DNA from: Trinickia soli
GTDB lineage: Bacteria; Pseudomonadota; Gammaproteobacteria; Burkholderiales; Burkholderiaceae
NCBI RefSeq assembly: GCF_002879855.1
Contig: NZ_PNYB01000001.1
Span: forward strand, 248,001-312,000
Reading direction: 5' to 3'
Length of the DNA stretch: 64,000 nt
Below are positions 17,626 to 26,767 of this stretch, piece after piece. Position 1 is the first letter of the stretch; the number at the start of each line of letters is the position of its first letter. The position numbers and the translations under genes are program-made. Under the pieces are notes generated by a model, which was given only the letters and a program-made list of their open reading frames with translations, had not been told where the DNA came from and searched no databases.

Positions 17626-19319
17626 CGGGCATCACCTTGGCGATGACGCTCGAGCGCGAAGGGCGTTTGCGCATGCGCAAAATCTCCCGCGCGCCTGAAA
17701 TCTTCCAGGTCGTTGACGCCGCACCAATGACCGTGAACGTATTGGACTTCGATCGCCTCGCCCGCGTCGATCAGTGCGTTGATGAGCGCAGGCATATCGA
17801 GCGTGTCGAAGTCCGGCTGCAACCTGAGTTCGGCAAGCATCGAACGCAGGCGCTCGATCCCTCGTCCGCGAACGCTTAGCAGTCCTATCCATCGTCCGTC
17901 GGGAGGCGCGGTGTCCGGTTTGCCGCTGCGGATGCGTTGCAGTAGCGTCTTGCGGCCGAACAACGCGCGATCGTCTGGTGTCGAGCAATAGGCGAAGTCG
18001 CGCGCACTCTGATTCGACGCGGGCGAGTGGGACGAGTCGACCACGACGGTAAAGGGCGCATCGCATTCGACGAGGTCGCGAAGAATGTAGCTGCGAAAGA
18101 GCAGGTCGCCGTACGAGATGACCGTGTCGGCGCCGAGGTGCCCGGCGTCGACGGCGCATGCTAGCGAAGCAAGCTCGCCTGTCTGCGCGTGTGCGTCGTT
18201 GACTACGAGCCTGATGCCGGCTGTATCGATCGCGTCGGGCCGGTAGCCGCCCACCACGGCAATATCGTTGACGCCTTGCTTCTTGAACGCATCGACGAGC
18301 CAGCGCAAGAGCGGTTTGCCGGCGACGGGCAGCATGACTTTCGGGCGTTCTGCCGTAACGGCCTCGAGGCCGCGCCCGCGGCTCGCGGCCAGCACGACGG
18401 CAGCGCCGGGCTTGCGGGAACTGGCCAGATAGACGCGCTCTGCCGCAGCGTATTCGTCGGCATCTTGCAGCCGAAAGATTTCCTCGACACTGGCGATCCG
18501 CTCCTCGACGTTGACGAGCGTTTCGCTATCGTGAATTTCCTTCGCAACGGCTTGCATCGACGACGCCGCTGCGCGAACGAGATGATTCGCCCAGATGATG
18601 GTGCTGATGCCGGCCTTGCGGAAAACTTCGGTGGGCGTGCTGTAGTACTTCGTCGGCACGATGACGAGCGGCGCGCGCCCGGCCCATTCGCGAGCGAACG
18701 CGAGAATTTCGTCGGGACGCGAAAGTTTACTGTGGATCAGGATGGCATCGGCGCCGGCCAGCCGGTAAGCTTCGGCTCGCTTGAGCGCCTCATGCAGGCC
18801 CCAACCGGCGATCAAGGCCTCGACACGCGCGACGATCGAAAAATTTGCTTCGGACTGCGAATCTTTTCCGGCCTTGATCTTGCCGCAAAACTCGTCGATG
18901 TCCGCAAGCGGTTGACGTTCGCCGCCGATGAAGCTGTTCGTTTTCGGAAATTGCTTGTCTTCGATACAGACACCGGCGATGCCGCGTTGCTCGAGTTTGC
19001 GCACGAGACGTCGCACGTTGTTGAAGTTGCCGTACCCGGTATCGCCATCGAGCAAAATCGGCAGGTCGCTGGCGTCGGCCATGAATTCGAGCGTGTCGAC
19101 CACTTGCGTCCAGCTCGCTTCGTTGTTGTCGCGCACGCCGAACTGCGCCGAGATGGCAAGCCCCGACGCCCAGATGCCTTTGAATCCCGCCTCGCGCGCG
19201 ATGCGTGCGGACAATCCGTTATGCGCTTCCATCAAGAATTCGAGCTTGTCGCTGACAAGCATGTCCCGCAGCCGCTCGAAGCGCGAGCGCGTGTCGAAAT
19301 CCGATTCGCGCGCATTCAT
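17622..19319 (-). CDS. aepX: Phosphoenolpyruvate mutase fused to a nucleotidyltransferase domain
   Basis: A 565-residue two-domain protein. Residues 1-~295 are a PEP mutase of the isocitrate-lyase superfamily. It has DGDTGYG (91-97, Mg site) and [10 protein letters not shown] (120-129, the EDKxFPKxNS gating loop that separates true mutases from lyases), and converts PEP to phosphonopyruvate. Residues ~306-565 are a MobA/RfbA-like nucleotidyltransferase ([33 protein letters not shown] split by position: signature 306-322, PK at 326-327). Fusions of this kind to a PntC-like CTP:2-AEP cytidylyltransferase are known. Oddly, the signature reads AASRGRGL instead of AAGxGxRL, so the invariant Arg is displaced, and the metal Asp region reads YGD. 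The separate nucleotidyltransferase gene next door keeps a normal motif. Its ATG overlaps that gene's stop (ATGA). Confidence 0.93.
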   Translation of the reverse strand: MNARESDFDTRSRFERLRDMLVSDKLEFLMEAHNGLSARIAREAGFKGIWASGLAISAQFGVRDNNEASWTQVVDTLEFMADASDLPILLDGDTGYGNFNNVRRLVRKLEQRGIAGVCIEDKQFPKTNSFIGGERQPLADIDEFCGKIKAGKDSQSEANFSIVARVEALIAGWGLHEALKRAEAYRLAGADAILIHSKLSRPDEILAFAREWAGRAPLVIVPTKYYSTPTEVFRKAGISTIIWANHLVRAAASSMQAVAKEIHDSETLVNVEERIASVEEIFRLQDADEYAAAERVYLASSRKPGAAVVLAASRGRGLEAVTAERPKVMLPVAGKPLLRWLVDAFKKQGVNDIAVVGGYRPDAIDTAGIRLVVNDAHAQTGELASLACAVDAGHLGADTVISYGDLLFRSYILRDLVECDAPFTVVVDSSHSPASNQSARDFAYCSTPDDRALFGRKTLLQRIRSGKPDTAPPDGRWIGLLSVRGRGIERLRSMLAELRLQPDFDTLDMPALINALIDAGEAIEVQYVHGHWCGVNDLEDFRRAGDFAHAQTPFALERHRQGDAR

Positions 19320-20080
19320 CGCACGGCTCCGGCCGGTTGTGCGAGACGCGGCAGCACTTCGTTTTCGGCGCGTGCGACATCGCGGGGAAAGTCGATTTCG
19401 ATCCAGGGAAGCCCCGTCACGTCCGCGACGTCGTAGCGACGTCCGCCTTCGAGCAACAGGTCACGCACGGCCTCTTCGTGAGGCATATTTTGTCGCCCGC
19501 TGGCGACATACCCGGCTACGATCTCGGCGAGGCGGCGCGCGGTGCTCTCGCGAAAGCGAAAGAAGCCGACCGATTCTCCAATCGTGTCGAATTCCAAGCC
19601 TACGGCGAGTTGCTTGCGCAACTCGACCGGCGTGCCTGCCTTGAGGCACAACTTGACGGGCTCGTCGCCGGTTTCGAAATCGCGATCGATCAGCAGCCGG
19701 TCGGCGCTTGCCCCGGCCACGAGCGCACGCAGTATCGCTTCGTCGTACAAAACGTCAGCGTCCATCAGCAGAACGTCGCCGCCGCGCGTCAGTGCATCCG
19801 CCATCGTATGCACGGTTAGCACGCTGCCAAGGTCGTAGTGCGGATTGAGCACGATGTTCGGCCGCGGGTGCCAGTTGATGCGGTCGAGTTCCGCCTCGAT
19901 ACTCTGGGGCTGGAAACCCAGTGCAAGCTCAACCTCGTCAACGCCGGCCGCGCGCAATGCGCGCAAGTGGCGCTCGAGCAGCGTGACGCCCTGAAAGCGC
20001 AACAAACACTTTGGATATTGCTGCTCGGGTGGTTGCTGCAGCCGTAGGCCGAGGCCTGCGGCGAGAATGAGCGCTCGCAT
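19316..20080 (-). CDS. Nucleotidyltransferase, probably CTP:2-AEP cytidylyltransferase-like
   Basis: A 254-residue soluble sugar-nucleotidyltransferase fold. It opens [15 protein letters not shown] (the GxGxR NTP-binding loop) with YPKCLL supplying the PK lysine, and has [11 protein letters not shown] as the metal-binding Dx[10 protein letters not shown] near the C-terminus gives the second metal ligand. The start at 20080 follows an AGGAG site. Placed between PEP mutase and a CDP-alcohol phosphatidyltransferase, the likely job is to make CMP-AEP from CTP and 2-AEP (or a hydroxylated form), as PntC does. Why the operon keeps two nucleotidyltransferase domains is unclear; they may act on different substrates. 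Confidence 0.85.
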   Translation of the reverse strand: MRALILAAGLGLRLQQPPEQQYPKCLLRFQGVTLLERHLRALRAAGVDEVELALGFQPQSIEAELDRINWHPRPNIVLNPHYDLGSVLTVHTMADALTRGGDVLLMDADVLYDEAILRALVAGASADRLLIDRDFETGDEPVKLCLKAGTPVELRKQLAVGLEFDTIGESVGFFRFRESTARRLAEIVAGYVASGRQNMPHEEAVRDLLLEGGRRYDVADVTGLPWIEIDFPRDVARAENEVLPRLAQPAGAVR

Positions 20081-20129
20081 GTTCTTTTTCTCCTGGCAAG
20101 ATACCGAAGGACGCGGCGGCCGGCACGCG

Positions 20130-21134
20130 TCAATCGGGAAGCGGCAGACCGGACCTGTGCCGGCGCTGCCAATGGCGTGTACTCCAATGCAAATACACAA
20201 GGCCCGGCAACCCGAGGGCGAGTTCGCGCGATCGTTTGGCGAGCGACAGCGCAAGCCCCGCATCGGGCGGTAATCCGACGATCGGCGCGAGCAGCAGATA
20301 ACCGCCTTCTTGCGCGCCGAGAGAACCGGGGATAGCAAAGGCGGCGCCGCGAATCGCTTGCCCCACGCTTTCGAGCAGCAGCGCGTCGAGCCACCCGACG
20401 GGGTGGCCGATGAGCGAGAGCGCAAGCCATACCTCGCCCACGCCGACGAGCCATCCGACGAAACTGAGGACGAACGAAGCAGCGACGCGGCGATGCTCGC
20501 GGTAAAGTGTGCGAACTGCCCCGTCGATTGCATCCGCTCGCGCGGTGGCATGCATCGCCCCGCGCGCGCCGAGCACTTTGCCGACGAGGCGGGACAGGCG
20601 ACCGAACAAGCCTCGCTGCTGCGCGAAGAAAAACGCAGCAATGGCGGCCGCCAGCACAGCGCTCGCGCCCAGCACCGCAATATGCAACGTGCGCGTGGCA
20701 TGGGTGCTTTGCGTTGCCGAGAACCCCGCGAACGCTGCAAGACCCACTAAAGCAAATGCGATTTGAGCGACGGATTGCATGGTCGTCGACACCGTGACGG
20801 CCGCTGCCGCCTCGTGCATCGGCACGCCGCGCTGCGCGAGGTGGCGTGCCATGACCACGGGGCCGCCGATTTGACCGGCGGGCAGCAAACTATTGACCGA
20901 TTCGCCGGCCCAACGGGCGCGCAGCGAATCGGCGAATGCAGCGGGTCGTGCGACGAGCACTGCGATCGCCATGGCATCGAGGATGAGCGGCAACAGATGA
21001 AAGACGGCGATCAGCGCCAGCCCCCAGCCTGCGGACGCGAGCGTGGCTGCCACTGCGCCGGCGCCTTGCCGCATCAGCAGCGCAACGAAAACTGCCGCGC
21101 CCAGCGACAACAGAATCGCCGCGGTGCGCGTCAT
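20130..21134 (-). CDS. HpnL-like lysylphosphatidylglycerol synthase-type membrane protein
   Basis: A 334-residue inner-membrane protein with about eight hydrophobic helices. The C-terminal signature LESVGQAIRGAAFAIPGSLGAQEGGYLLL matches the HpnL branch (split: RGAAFAIPGSLGAQEGG is the core) of the flippase-domain superfamily related to MprF. The ATG at 21134 overlaps the oxygenase stop (ATGA) and begins MTRTAAILLSLGAAVFVALL, a clean first helix. Relatives are found with hopanoid genes and other lipid pathways. In this operon it is a reasonable flippase for a phosphonate-headed lipid. No hopanoid gene is nearby. Confidence 0.82.
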   Translation of the reverse strand: MTRTAAILLSLGAAVFVALLMRQGAGAVAATLASAGWGLALIAVFHLLPLILDAMAIAVLVARPAAFADSLRARWAGESVNSLLPAGQIGGPVVMARHLAQRGVPMHEAAAAVTVSTTMQSVAQIAFALVGLAAFAGFSATQSTHATRTLHIAVLGASAVLAAAIAAFFFAQQRGLFGRLSRLVGKVLGARGAMHATARADAIDGAVRTLYREHRRVAASFVLSFVGWLVGVGEVWLALSLIGHPVGWLDALLLESVGQAIRGAAFAIPGSLGAQEGGYLLLAPIVGLPPDAGLALSLAKRSRELALGLPGLVYLHWSTRHWQRRHRSGLPLPD

Positions 21135-21940
21135 GGCGTGCCCTGGTCGGTGCGCGCCGCACCGCGTGCGCGGAACACCTGGCGAAACCCGAAATAGGCG
21201 ATCGCGTCCTTCATGTTCGAAATGAGGCGCCGCCATGGGCGCATGCGTGCGTCGGTCACGTATTCGAACGTCAACGACACGCGCATCTCGTTCGCCTTCG
21301 ACGGCGTGATACGGTGACGAAGCTTGTCGCCGTCAAACAGCACGATCGAACCGGGCGGATATTGGATCGAACCCGGGATGGCCGTTGCGCCGGGTGTGCG
21401 CGTGTGCAACTCATAGTCGAGTCGGCACGATGATTCGTCAATGACCCCGACCAGCAGCGTATAGCGCCGGCCGTCATAGTACGAGGTGTCGTAATGCCAC
21501 CCTATGTGATCGCCCTCGCGCGTGTAGTAATACAGTGCGTATGCGTGCGGATCGTCCTTGGGCGAGAGCAGCAGCTTATCGCCCGTGACGGCTTCCAGCC
21601 AGTCGATCAACGCGGGCGATCGGTACAGTTCGGCGATATGCGGAGCAAGGCGGTCGATCGTATGGCGGCTGACGCTTCCGCCCTGTTTATGCCCCGGCAG
21701 GTAATTTCGATTGACGGCCGGTTCGAGCGATCGCGCGCTTTGGACGAGCCTTGCCGTGACATCGGCGGGCAGGAATGCGTCGAGATAAAGAAACGCGCCT
21801 TGCTCGACGAACTGCGCCCGCAACCGTTCGCGATCGAATCGGCGTAGCGCTTGGCTCAATCCATGATCGATCGATGTTTCGTCGGCTTCGCGTGTCGATA
21901 CCGGCCCCGATGCGGAGCCGAGCGCATCGCCTTGTGCCAC
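21131..21940 (-). CDS. 2-oxoglutarate/Fe(II)-dependent oxygenase
   Basis: A ~269-residue double-stranded beta-helix oxygenase. The Fe ligands are visible as HxD in HIGWHYDTSYYDGRRYTLL and a distal His in FDGDKLRHRITPSKANEMR, where the Arg after it suits 2-oxoglutarate binding. No signal peptide. There is no ATG: a GTG at 21940 or a TTG at 21952, the latter overlapping the upstream stop as TTGA, are the possible starts. It ends in an ATGA overlap with the HpnL-like gene. In a phosphonate operon the obvious role is hydroxylation of the aminoethylphosphonate head group, comparable to PhnY-type enzymes, or of the lipid chain. This is inference from context. Confidence 0.82.
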   Translation of the reverse strand: MAQGDALGSASGPVSTREADETSIDHGLSQALRRFDRERLRAQFVEQGAFLYLDAFLPADVTARLVQSARSLEPAVNRNYLPGHKQGGSVSRHTIDRLAPHIAELYRSPALIDWLEAVTGDKLLLSPKDDPHAYALYYYTREGDHIGWHYDTSYYDGRRYTLLVGVIDESSCRLDYELHTRTPGATAIPGSIQYPPGSIVLFDGDKLRHRITPSKANEMRVSLTFEYVTDARMRPWRRLISNMKDAIAYFGFRQVFRARGAARTDQGTP

Positions 21941-21948
21941 GCGCGCGT

Positions 21949-22635
21949 TCAACGCGACACCCAGGCTTCGCTTGCCGGCTCGCTGGGCCGTGTGCGACGC
22001 ATGATGCGTCGATAATCGAGCGCGACCCAGACAGCAAACACGGGGGCGCCGATCGACGCGGCGATGACAAACGGCTCGACCACGCCTGTAAGGGTGACGA
22101 GCGGCAACAGGTAAAGCACGTCTTCGGTTTCGAATCCGGCCGCCGACGCTTGCCGGGTCCCGGCCTTGCCGGCAAACGCTTCGATCCGCATCCGCAGATA
22201 GAAGATCAGTGCGACGGCAACCCCGGCGATACCGCCTAGCCCAGTGGGCTGCGCCAGCAGCCGGTCGCCGTGTGCGGATGCGACGCCGATTCCCATCGAC
22301 ACGAACAAGGCGATGGTCACGCAGGCGTCGCTTGCGAGATCGTAGAAGTGCCCGAACCGGCTCGACTTGCCGCTGATGCGAGCCAGTTCGCCATCGGTAT
22401 GATCGATGAAGTTCGACAGGACGATCAGCGCGGCGCCCACGTTGAGCCATCCGAACGTGCTCTGCGCGAGCGCGGCCGCACCAGCCAGGCCGACTATGAG
22501 GCGAAGGGTGGTGAGGTGATTCGGCGTGACGCGCGTGTCTTTGAGCGGAGTGACGAGACGGCGTGCGAGCCGTGCGTCCCACGTGCGTGGCATGGGAACG
22601 AGAACGCGAGGGGAGGAGTCGACGCGATTTTCCAT
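21949..22635 (-). CDS. CDP-alcohol phosphatidyltransferase
   Basis: A 228-residue integral membrane enzyme with the complete family motif DG-x2-AR-x8-G-x3-D-x3-D, here DGELAR then GHFYDLASD, spanning about residues 75-97. About six hydrophobic helices are seen. The family joins a CMP-activated head group or CDP-diacylglycerol to an alcohol. As the first gene of the phosphonate operon it may take CMP-AEP and a diglyceride or ceramide to give a phosphonolipid, as in the Kennedy route. The start MENRVDSSP at 22635 was chosen over one at 22713 because the longer N-terminus reads as noise; the ribosome site is weak. A TATATATT run just upstream could be the -10 box of the operon. Confidence 0.88.
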   Translation of the reverse strand: MENRVDSSPRVLVPMPRTWDARLARRLVTPLKDTRVTPNHLTTLRLIVGLAGAAALAQSTFGWLNVGAALIVLSNFIDHTDGELARISGKSSRFGHFYDLASDACVTIALFVSMGIGVASAHGDRLLAQPTGLGGIAGVAVALIFYLRMRIEAFAGKAGTRQASAAGFETEDVLYLLPLVTLTGVVEPFVIAASIGAPVFAVWVALDYRRIMRRTRPSEPASEAWVSR

Positions 22636-22837
22636 CCGAAGCAATATATACGCTTTTGCCGGGCGTTGTCTGCAAGGGCGCATTGGAGCGCCGGGCTTGG
22701 TGCGGCTGCGCACCCTTGCGCGCCAAACAAGTTAAAGTGCTGCCGGTCGCCGCCGAGCGGGCCCGGTACGTCCTGTGCAATCGGCCAATGCCGATCTCGA
22801 ATCGCCACGCTGTAACGGTGCGTCATTTTTTGCCGCC

Positions 22838-23269
22838 ATGAAACGTCTAGTCATTGCCATCCTCGCCATTTTTGGCGCCGTGCTATCCGGCCGTGCACTC
22901 GCTGCATCGCTCGATCAAGCCTTGCACTGCGATCGCCCCGCGCACCAATTCATCGGCGAACTGGAAGATCAGCATCTGATCGACCCGCGCCCAACGCGCG
23001 TCGAGGACAATTCGATCAACGCGTTCGATCCGGCACACGGCGCCGAATTGACCGCGTTCGGCTTTCACGTCTTTGCGATCGTCGGGTTTCAGAAGAACGA
23101 TGCGTTGTTTCAGAAGGGCAAGGGAAAGCCGATCGCCGATTCGGCTTATGGCGCCGTCGTGCTCGGTTCGACCGACAGCGTGACTGCAGCCGTCAGGGCC
23201 GCAGGCAGCCAGGCTATCGTTCATCACGTTGCTCCGTTCGTCACCGCCATCTTCTGCCAGCCCGATTGA
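22838..23269 (+). CDS. Small exported protein of unknown function
   Basis: A 143-residue protein with a clear signal peptide (MKRLVIAILAIFGAVLS, then GRALA). The mature part is mixed alpha/beta, with ALHCDRPAHQFIGELEDQHL and AFGFHVFAIVGFQKNDALF, and two Cys (near 33 and at the end, IFCQPD) that could pair in the periplasm. I do not recognise the family. It is divergent from the phosphonate operon; the ~200 bases between are probably a shared promoter region. The ATG at 22838 was chosen because the signal peptide starts there. Confidence 0.6.
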   Translation: MKRLVIAILAIFGAVLSGRALAASLDQALHCDRPAHQFIGELEDQHLIDPRPTRVEDNSINAFDPAHGAELTAFGFHVFAIVGFQKNDALFQKGKGKPIADSAYGAVVLGSTDSVTAAVRAAGSQAIVHHVAPFVTAIFCQPD

Positions 23270-23641
23270 CCGCGGGAGTCGAGAGACATTATAAATCTTT
23301 CAAATTTCTTTCGCTCTTGCGCCGAAGCACACCCAGCTTCATGCGGTTTCGGCAGTTCATTCTCAGGGTTGCACCCGATTACGCGCATTTGTTGCCGATC
23401 AGATGTGGGGCGCCAAAGCCGATGGCGTCCCTTTAGTTGGCAATAAGCAACGAAGCAGGGCGGGTGGCCAGCGCCCGATGGACTTGCCGCGATCATCGTG
23501 CAACCATTCTCGTCATTCCGTCGCGAGTACGCGTACCGAGAAAAAAATCGAAACGCGGTCGAATCTGCGATCGCAACAATCGCCGGGCGTTGCGCCATGG
23601 CGGGATCTTGGAATCTATTGGCTGCTGTGGAGCATTCGATC
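23270..23641. other. Gene-free leader upstream of the porin
   Basis: These 372 bases have stops in the reading frames and nothing that resembles a protein family. They probably hold the porin promoter and a long untranslated leader. No clear -35/-10 pair or small-RNA signature could be assigned by eye. Confidence 0.5.
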
Positions 23642-24805
23642 ATGAAAAGGCACGTTCTTTGTCTCGCTGCGTCGATGGCGTTCGCCGTCCCTGCTTTGGC
23701 GCAGAACAGCGTGACGTTGTACGGTGTGATCGACGAAGGTCTCAACTACACGAATAATGTGCGCGGCAATCACAACTATGAACTCGCGAGCGGCTTCGCT
23801 CAGGGCAGTCGCTGGGGTTTGAAGGGGGCGGAGGATCTGGGCAACGGGCTCAAAGCGGTCTTCCAGCTGGAAAACGGCTTCGACGTCAACACGGGCCGTT
23901 TGAATCAGGGCGGCCGCATGTTCGGCCGGCAGGCGTTCGTCGGGTTGTCGAGCCCGTACGGCACGGTCACGCTCGGCCGCCAGTACGATGCGCTTGTCGA
24001 TTATCTTGCGCCGACGACGGCAAACGGCAACTGGGGCGGCTATCTGTTGTCGCATCCGTTCGATAACGACAATACCGACAACTCGTTCCGCGTCAATAAC
24101 ACGATCAAATATGCGAGCCCCGACTATTCGGGTCTCCAATTCGGCGGCACCTATAGCTTCAGCAATGACACCGGATTCTCGAACAACCGCCAATACAGTA
24201 TCGGCGGGCAATATCAGAATGGCGGGCTGCTTGTCGCCGCGGCTTACCTGCAAGCGAATAACCCTGGCTTGACCACGGGTGGCGCCATCGCCACGAACGA
24301 TGCCAATTTCGCTTCGTCGCGTCTGCGCGTATTTGGCGGCGGCATCAACTACACGTTCGGGCCCGCGACTGCCGGCTTTGTCTACACGAATACGAACATT
24401 ACCAACCCGACGTCCGGTGCCTATCTGACAGCCGCCGATTCACTCGTGCCGATCACCGGGCCGCTGGCCGGTTCTACGCTGACCGGGTTGAAATTCCAGA
24501 ACTTCGAAGTAAACGGAAAATATCAGCTGACGCCGGCGCTCTATGTCGGTGCGCAATACGTCTACACGATGGAAAAGTACGACACGTCGCTCGGCGGCGT
24601 GAAGCCCAAGATTCATACGTTCGGGCTGATGGTCGACTACAACCTCTCCAAGCGGACGGATGTCTATATCCAGGGCGCATTCCAAAAGGTGGCGGGCGAC
24701 AGCACAGGCTCATCGCTCGATCATGCTTACATCCCGGGTGCGGACGATGTGTCGAGCACCTCGAAGCAGGCCGTCGCGCGCGTGGGGATCCGACATAAGT
24801 TCTAA
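23642..24805 (+). CDS. Outer-membrane trimeric porin, Burkholderia OpcP type
   Basis: A 387-residue general diffusion porin. The signal peptide is MKRHVLCLAASMAFAVPALA and the mature protein begins QNSVTLYGVIDEGLNYTNN, the standard porin start. SRWGLKGAEDLGNGLKAVFQ, MFGRQAFVGLSSPYGTVTLG and the constriction-loop part YDALVDYLAP are family landmarks. The C-terminus VGIRHKF ends in the Phe needed for BAM-dependent insertion. Signal cleavage after ALA fixes the ATG at 23642. It is monocistronic, closed by a strong terminator. Confidence 0.94.
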   Translation: MKRHVLCLAASMAFAVPALAQNSVTLYGVIDEGLNYTNNVRGNHNYELASGFAQGSRWGLKGAEDLGNGLKAVFQLENGFDVNTGRLNQGGRMFGRQAFVGLSSPYGTVTLGRQYDALVDYLAPTTANGNWGGYLLSHPFDNDNTDNSFRVNNTIKYASPDYSGLQFGGTYSFSNDTGFSNNRQYSIGGQYQNGGLLVAAAYLQANNPGLTTGGAIATNDANFASSRLRVFGGGINYTFGPATAGFVYTNTNITNPTSGAYLTAADSLVPITGPLAGSTLTGLKFQNFEVNGKYQLTPALYVGAQYVYTMEKYDTSLGGVKPKIHTFGLMVDYNLSKRTDVYIQGAFQKVAGDSTGSSLDHAYIPGADDVSSTSKQAVARVGIRHKF

Positions 24806-24838
24806 GCGCGCTGTCCACCACGCTAAGTTTGGTCCGAG

Positions 24839-24868
24839 CCCACCCGGGGTCTGTGCGGGTGGGTTTTT
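24839..24868 (+). terminator. Rho-independent terminator of the porin gene
   Basis: CCCACCCG (24839-24846) and CGGGTGGG (24856-24863) form a perfect 8-bp G/C stem with a nine-base loop, followed by TTTTT. It lies 34 bases after the porin stop codon. Confidence 0.9.
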
Positions 24869-25000
24869 ATTTGCGCGGGCGGCTGGCGCGCGCGAGCGCG
24901 GGTGACGTGTGCAATGTGGCGCGCAACTTGCGAAGCGGCGTATTCTTGGGCCATCCGAATCGATCGAAGGCCCTGACAATAAGGAAGGGGGAGAGACATC

Positions 25001-25753
25001 ATGGCCCAGACGCAAGAACTTGCCGCACGTCTTTTACAAGCGCGCCGTACTCATACGCTGATCGATCCTGCGTCGCTGTCGGCCTGCAAGCCCGAGAATG
25101 CCGACGAGGCCTATGTCGTGCAGCAACTCGTCCTCGATGAATTGGGCGGCTGTGCCGGCTACAAGATCGGCGCGGGCACGCCGACGGCCGTGCCGCAATG
25201 TGCGCCGTTGCCGGCAACCCGGGTATTCGGCGCTGCGACCGGGATCCGCCGGGGTGACTACGCGCGCATTGGGCTCGAGCTCGAGATTGCGTTCAGCTTT
25301 GCGGAGGACGTCGACTATCGGCTTGCCGAGCGGCCCGACGACGTGATTGATGCAATCGATGCAATGTCGGTTGTCGTCGAGGTCGTGGATAGCCGCTTCG
25401 ATGGCTGGCCGAACGTCGATCCGCTGCTTCAATTGGCCGATCTGCAGAACAACGGGGCACTCGTGATCGGCGATACGCAGCCCTATGATCGCAATTTCAA
25501 TTTCAGTGAGCCGCGGATCAGTTTCTTCTGTGGCGACCATGAGATTTTTCAAGGCGTCGCGCGTCACCCGGCGGGCGATCCGCGCAGGTTGATAGCCTGG
25601 CTCGTTGCGCGCACGCTCGAAACGGGGCATTCGATACCGGCGCGGACCGTATTGACGACGGGGTCTTATACGCCGTTATATATTGCCGCAGAGCCGGGGG
25701 TCGTGCGCGGAACGATCGACGGGTTGGGGACAGTCAGGTTTGAGATCGGATAA
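25001..25753 (+). CDS. 2-keto-4-pentenoate hydratase-like protein (MhpD/FAH superfamily)
   Basis: A 250-residue cytosolic protein of the fumarylacetoacetate hydrolase / hydratase-decarboxylase superfamily. Visible landmarks are AYVVQQLVLDE, GYKIGAGTP, RIGLELEIAFSF (the metal-binding E-x-E pair) and the conserved hydratase segment VVEVVDSRFDGW. LTTGSYTPLYIAAEPGVVRGTI closes the fold. Such enzymes add water to 2-hydroxypenta-2,4-dienoate in aromatic meta-cleavage pathways, but no other ring-cleavage gene is nearby, so its substrate is open. A GGAAGGGGGAG ribosome site supports the ATG. It converges on the malonate decarboxylase cluster. Confidence 0.85.
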   Translation: MAQTQELAARLLQARRTHTLIDPASLSACKPENADEAYVVQQLVLDELGGCAGYKIGAGTPTAVPQCAPLPATRVFGAATGIRRGDYARIGLELEIAFSFAEDVDYRLAERPDDVIDAIDAMSVVVEVVDSRFDGWPNVDPLLQLADLQNNGALVIGDTQPYDRNFNFSEPRISFFCGDHEIFQGVARHPAGDPRRLIAWLVARTLETGHSIPARTVLTTGSYTPLYIAAEPGVVRGTIDGLGTVRFEIG

Positions 25754-25831
25754 GGGCTATTGAACTCGCGCGGACGGAACACGTTCGTGCGCAAGTTGCA
25801 GATTCATCGACGGTGTGCGGTGAAACCGGCA

Positions 25832-26767
25832 CTAACGCCCCTCAACGATGCGTCGCCGAACCACGTCGACGAATCGATCGTCAACGTGGGAAGATGCCGC
25901 GAGCGCCATGACGTCCGGGTAGTTCAGGCGTGCGATATCGGTCAGCACCTGGCCCGGCGGTGCTTCCAGGAGTAGGGTCGCGCCGCGCTCCACGATAGTC
26001 GTCAGCGCATCGAACCAGCGCACCGTATAGCGCATATTCGTCGCGAGATCCTCGCGGATGTCGTCGGGCCTATGCAGAGCCCGAGCCCGCCGATTGCCGA
26101 TATAGAGATGCTTAGGCGTACGAAACGATAGATTCGCGGCGTAAACGACGAGCGCGTCGGATGCCTGGCGCAGTAGTTCGCAGTGCGAAGGAACGGACAC
26201 CGCGAGCCGCTTCGCACGATGTGCGCCAGCGGCGCTCGCCTGCTCGTTGAATGCGTCGAGCGCGGCATCCGAGCCTGCAACGACGATTTGACGTGGCGCG
26301 TTGACATTGGCGACGTAGACGCGCGCGTCAGGCGCACCCGTCGTGCGCTCGATCAAGGCTTCGACCTGCGCTTCGCTCAACCCTTCGATCGCCGATAGCC
26401 CGTACCCGTGCGGATACGCCTGCTCCATCAATTCGGCTCGCCTCCTCACCATACGCAACGCGTCGCCGAACGAGACAGCGCCACACCCCACTGCAGCAGC
26501 GTACGCGCCTACCGAGAGCCCCGCATGCAGTTCGGCTTCTATTCCCGCTTCGGCAAGCCGTCGTTGCATCGCGACACCGGCCACGACGATCGTAATCTGG
26601 ACGGCGACGCTCGATCGCAGCGCGTCGCCCGTGTCGAGCCGCGCGACGTCGATCGATAAAACGTCCGATGCTTCTTCGATCGTCGCGGCGACGACGGGAT
26701 GCGCCGGCAATCGATGCAGGAAGCCCGCACTTTGAGCGCCTTGGCCTGGATAGAGGAGGGCGAGCAT
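25832..26767 (-). CDS. mdcH: Malonate decarboxylase epsilon subunit, malonyl-CoA:ACP transferase
   Basis: A 311-residue FabD-like acyltransferase that loads malonyl from malonyl-CoA onto the special MdcC carrier and so starts each catalytic cycle. LLYPGQGAQSAGF opens the protein. The nucleophile Ser lies in AGLSVGAYAAAVGCG (a GLSVG variant of GHSxG) and the catalytic His in VPSHCELLRQA. It is the last gene of the mdc operon. Its ATG overlaps the mdcG stop by one base (TGATG). Confidence 0.92.
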   Translation of the reverse strand: MLALLYPGQGAQSAGFLHRLPAHPVVAATIEEASDVLSIDVARLDTGDALRSSVAVQITIVVAGVAMQRRLAEAGIEAELHAGLSVGAYAAAVGCGAVSFGDALRMVRRRAELMEQAYPHGYGLSAIEGLSEAQVEALIERTTGAPDARVYVANVNAPRQIVVAGSDAALDAFNEQASAAGAHRAKRLAVSVPSHCELLRQASDALVVYAANLSFRTPKHLYIGNRRARALHRPDDIREDLATNMRYTVRWFDALTTIVERGATLLLEAPPGQVLTDIARLNYPDVMALAASSHVDDRFVDVVRRRIVEGR

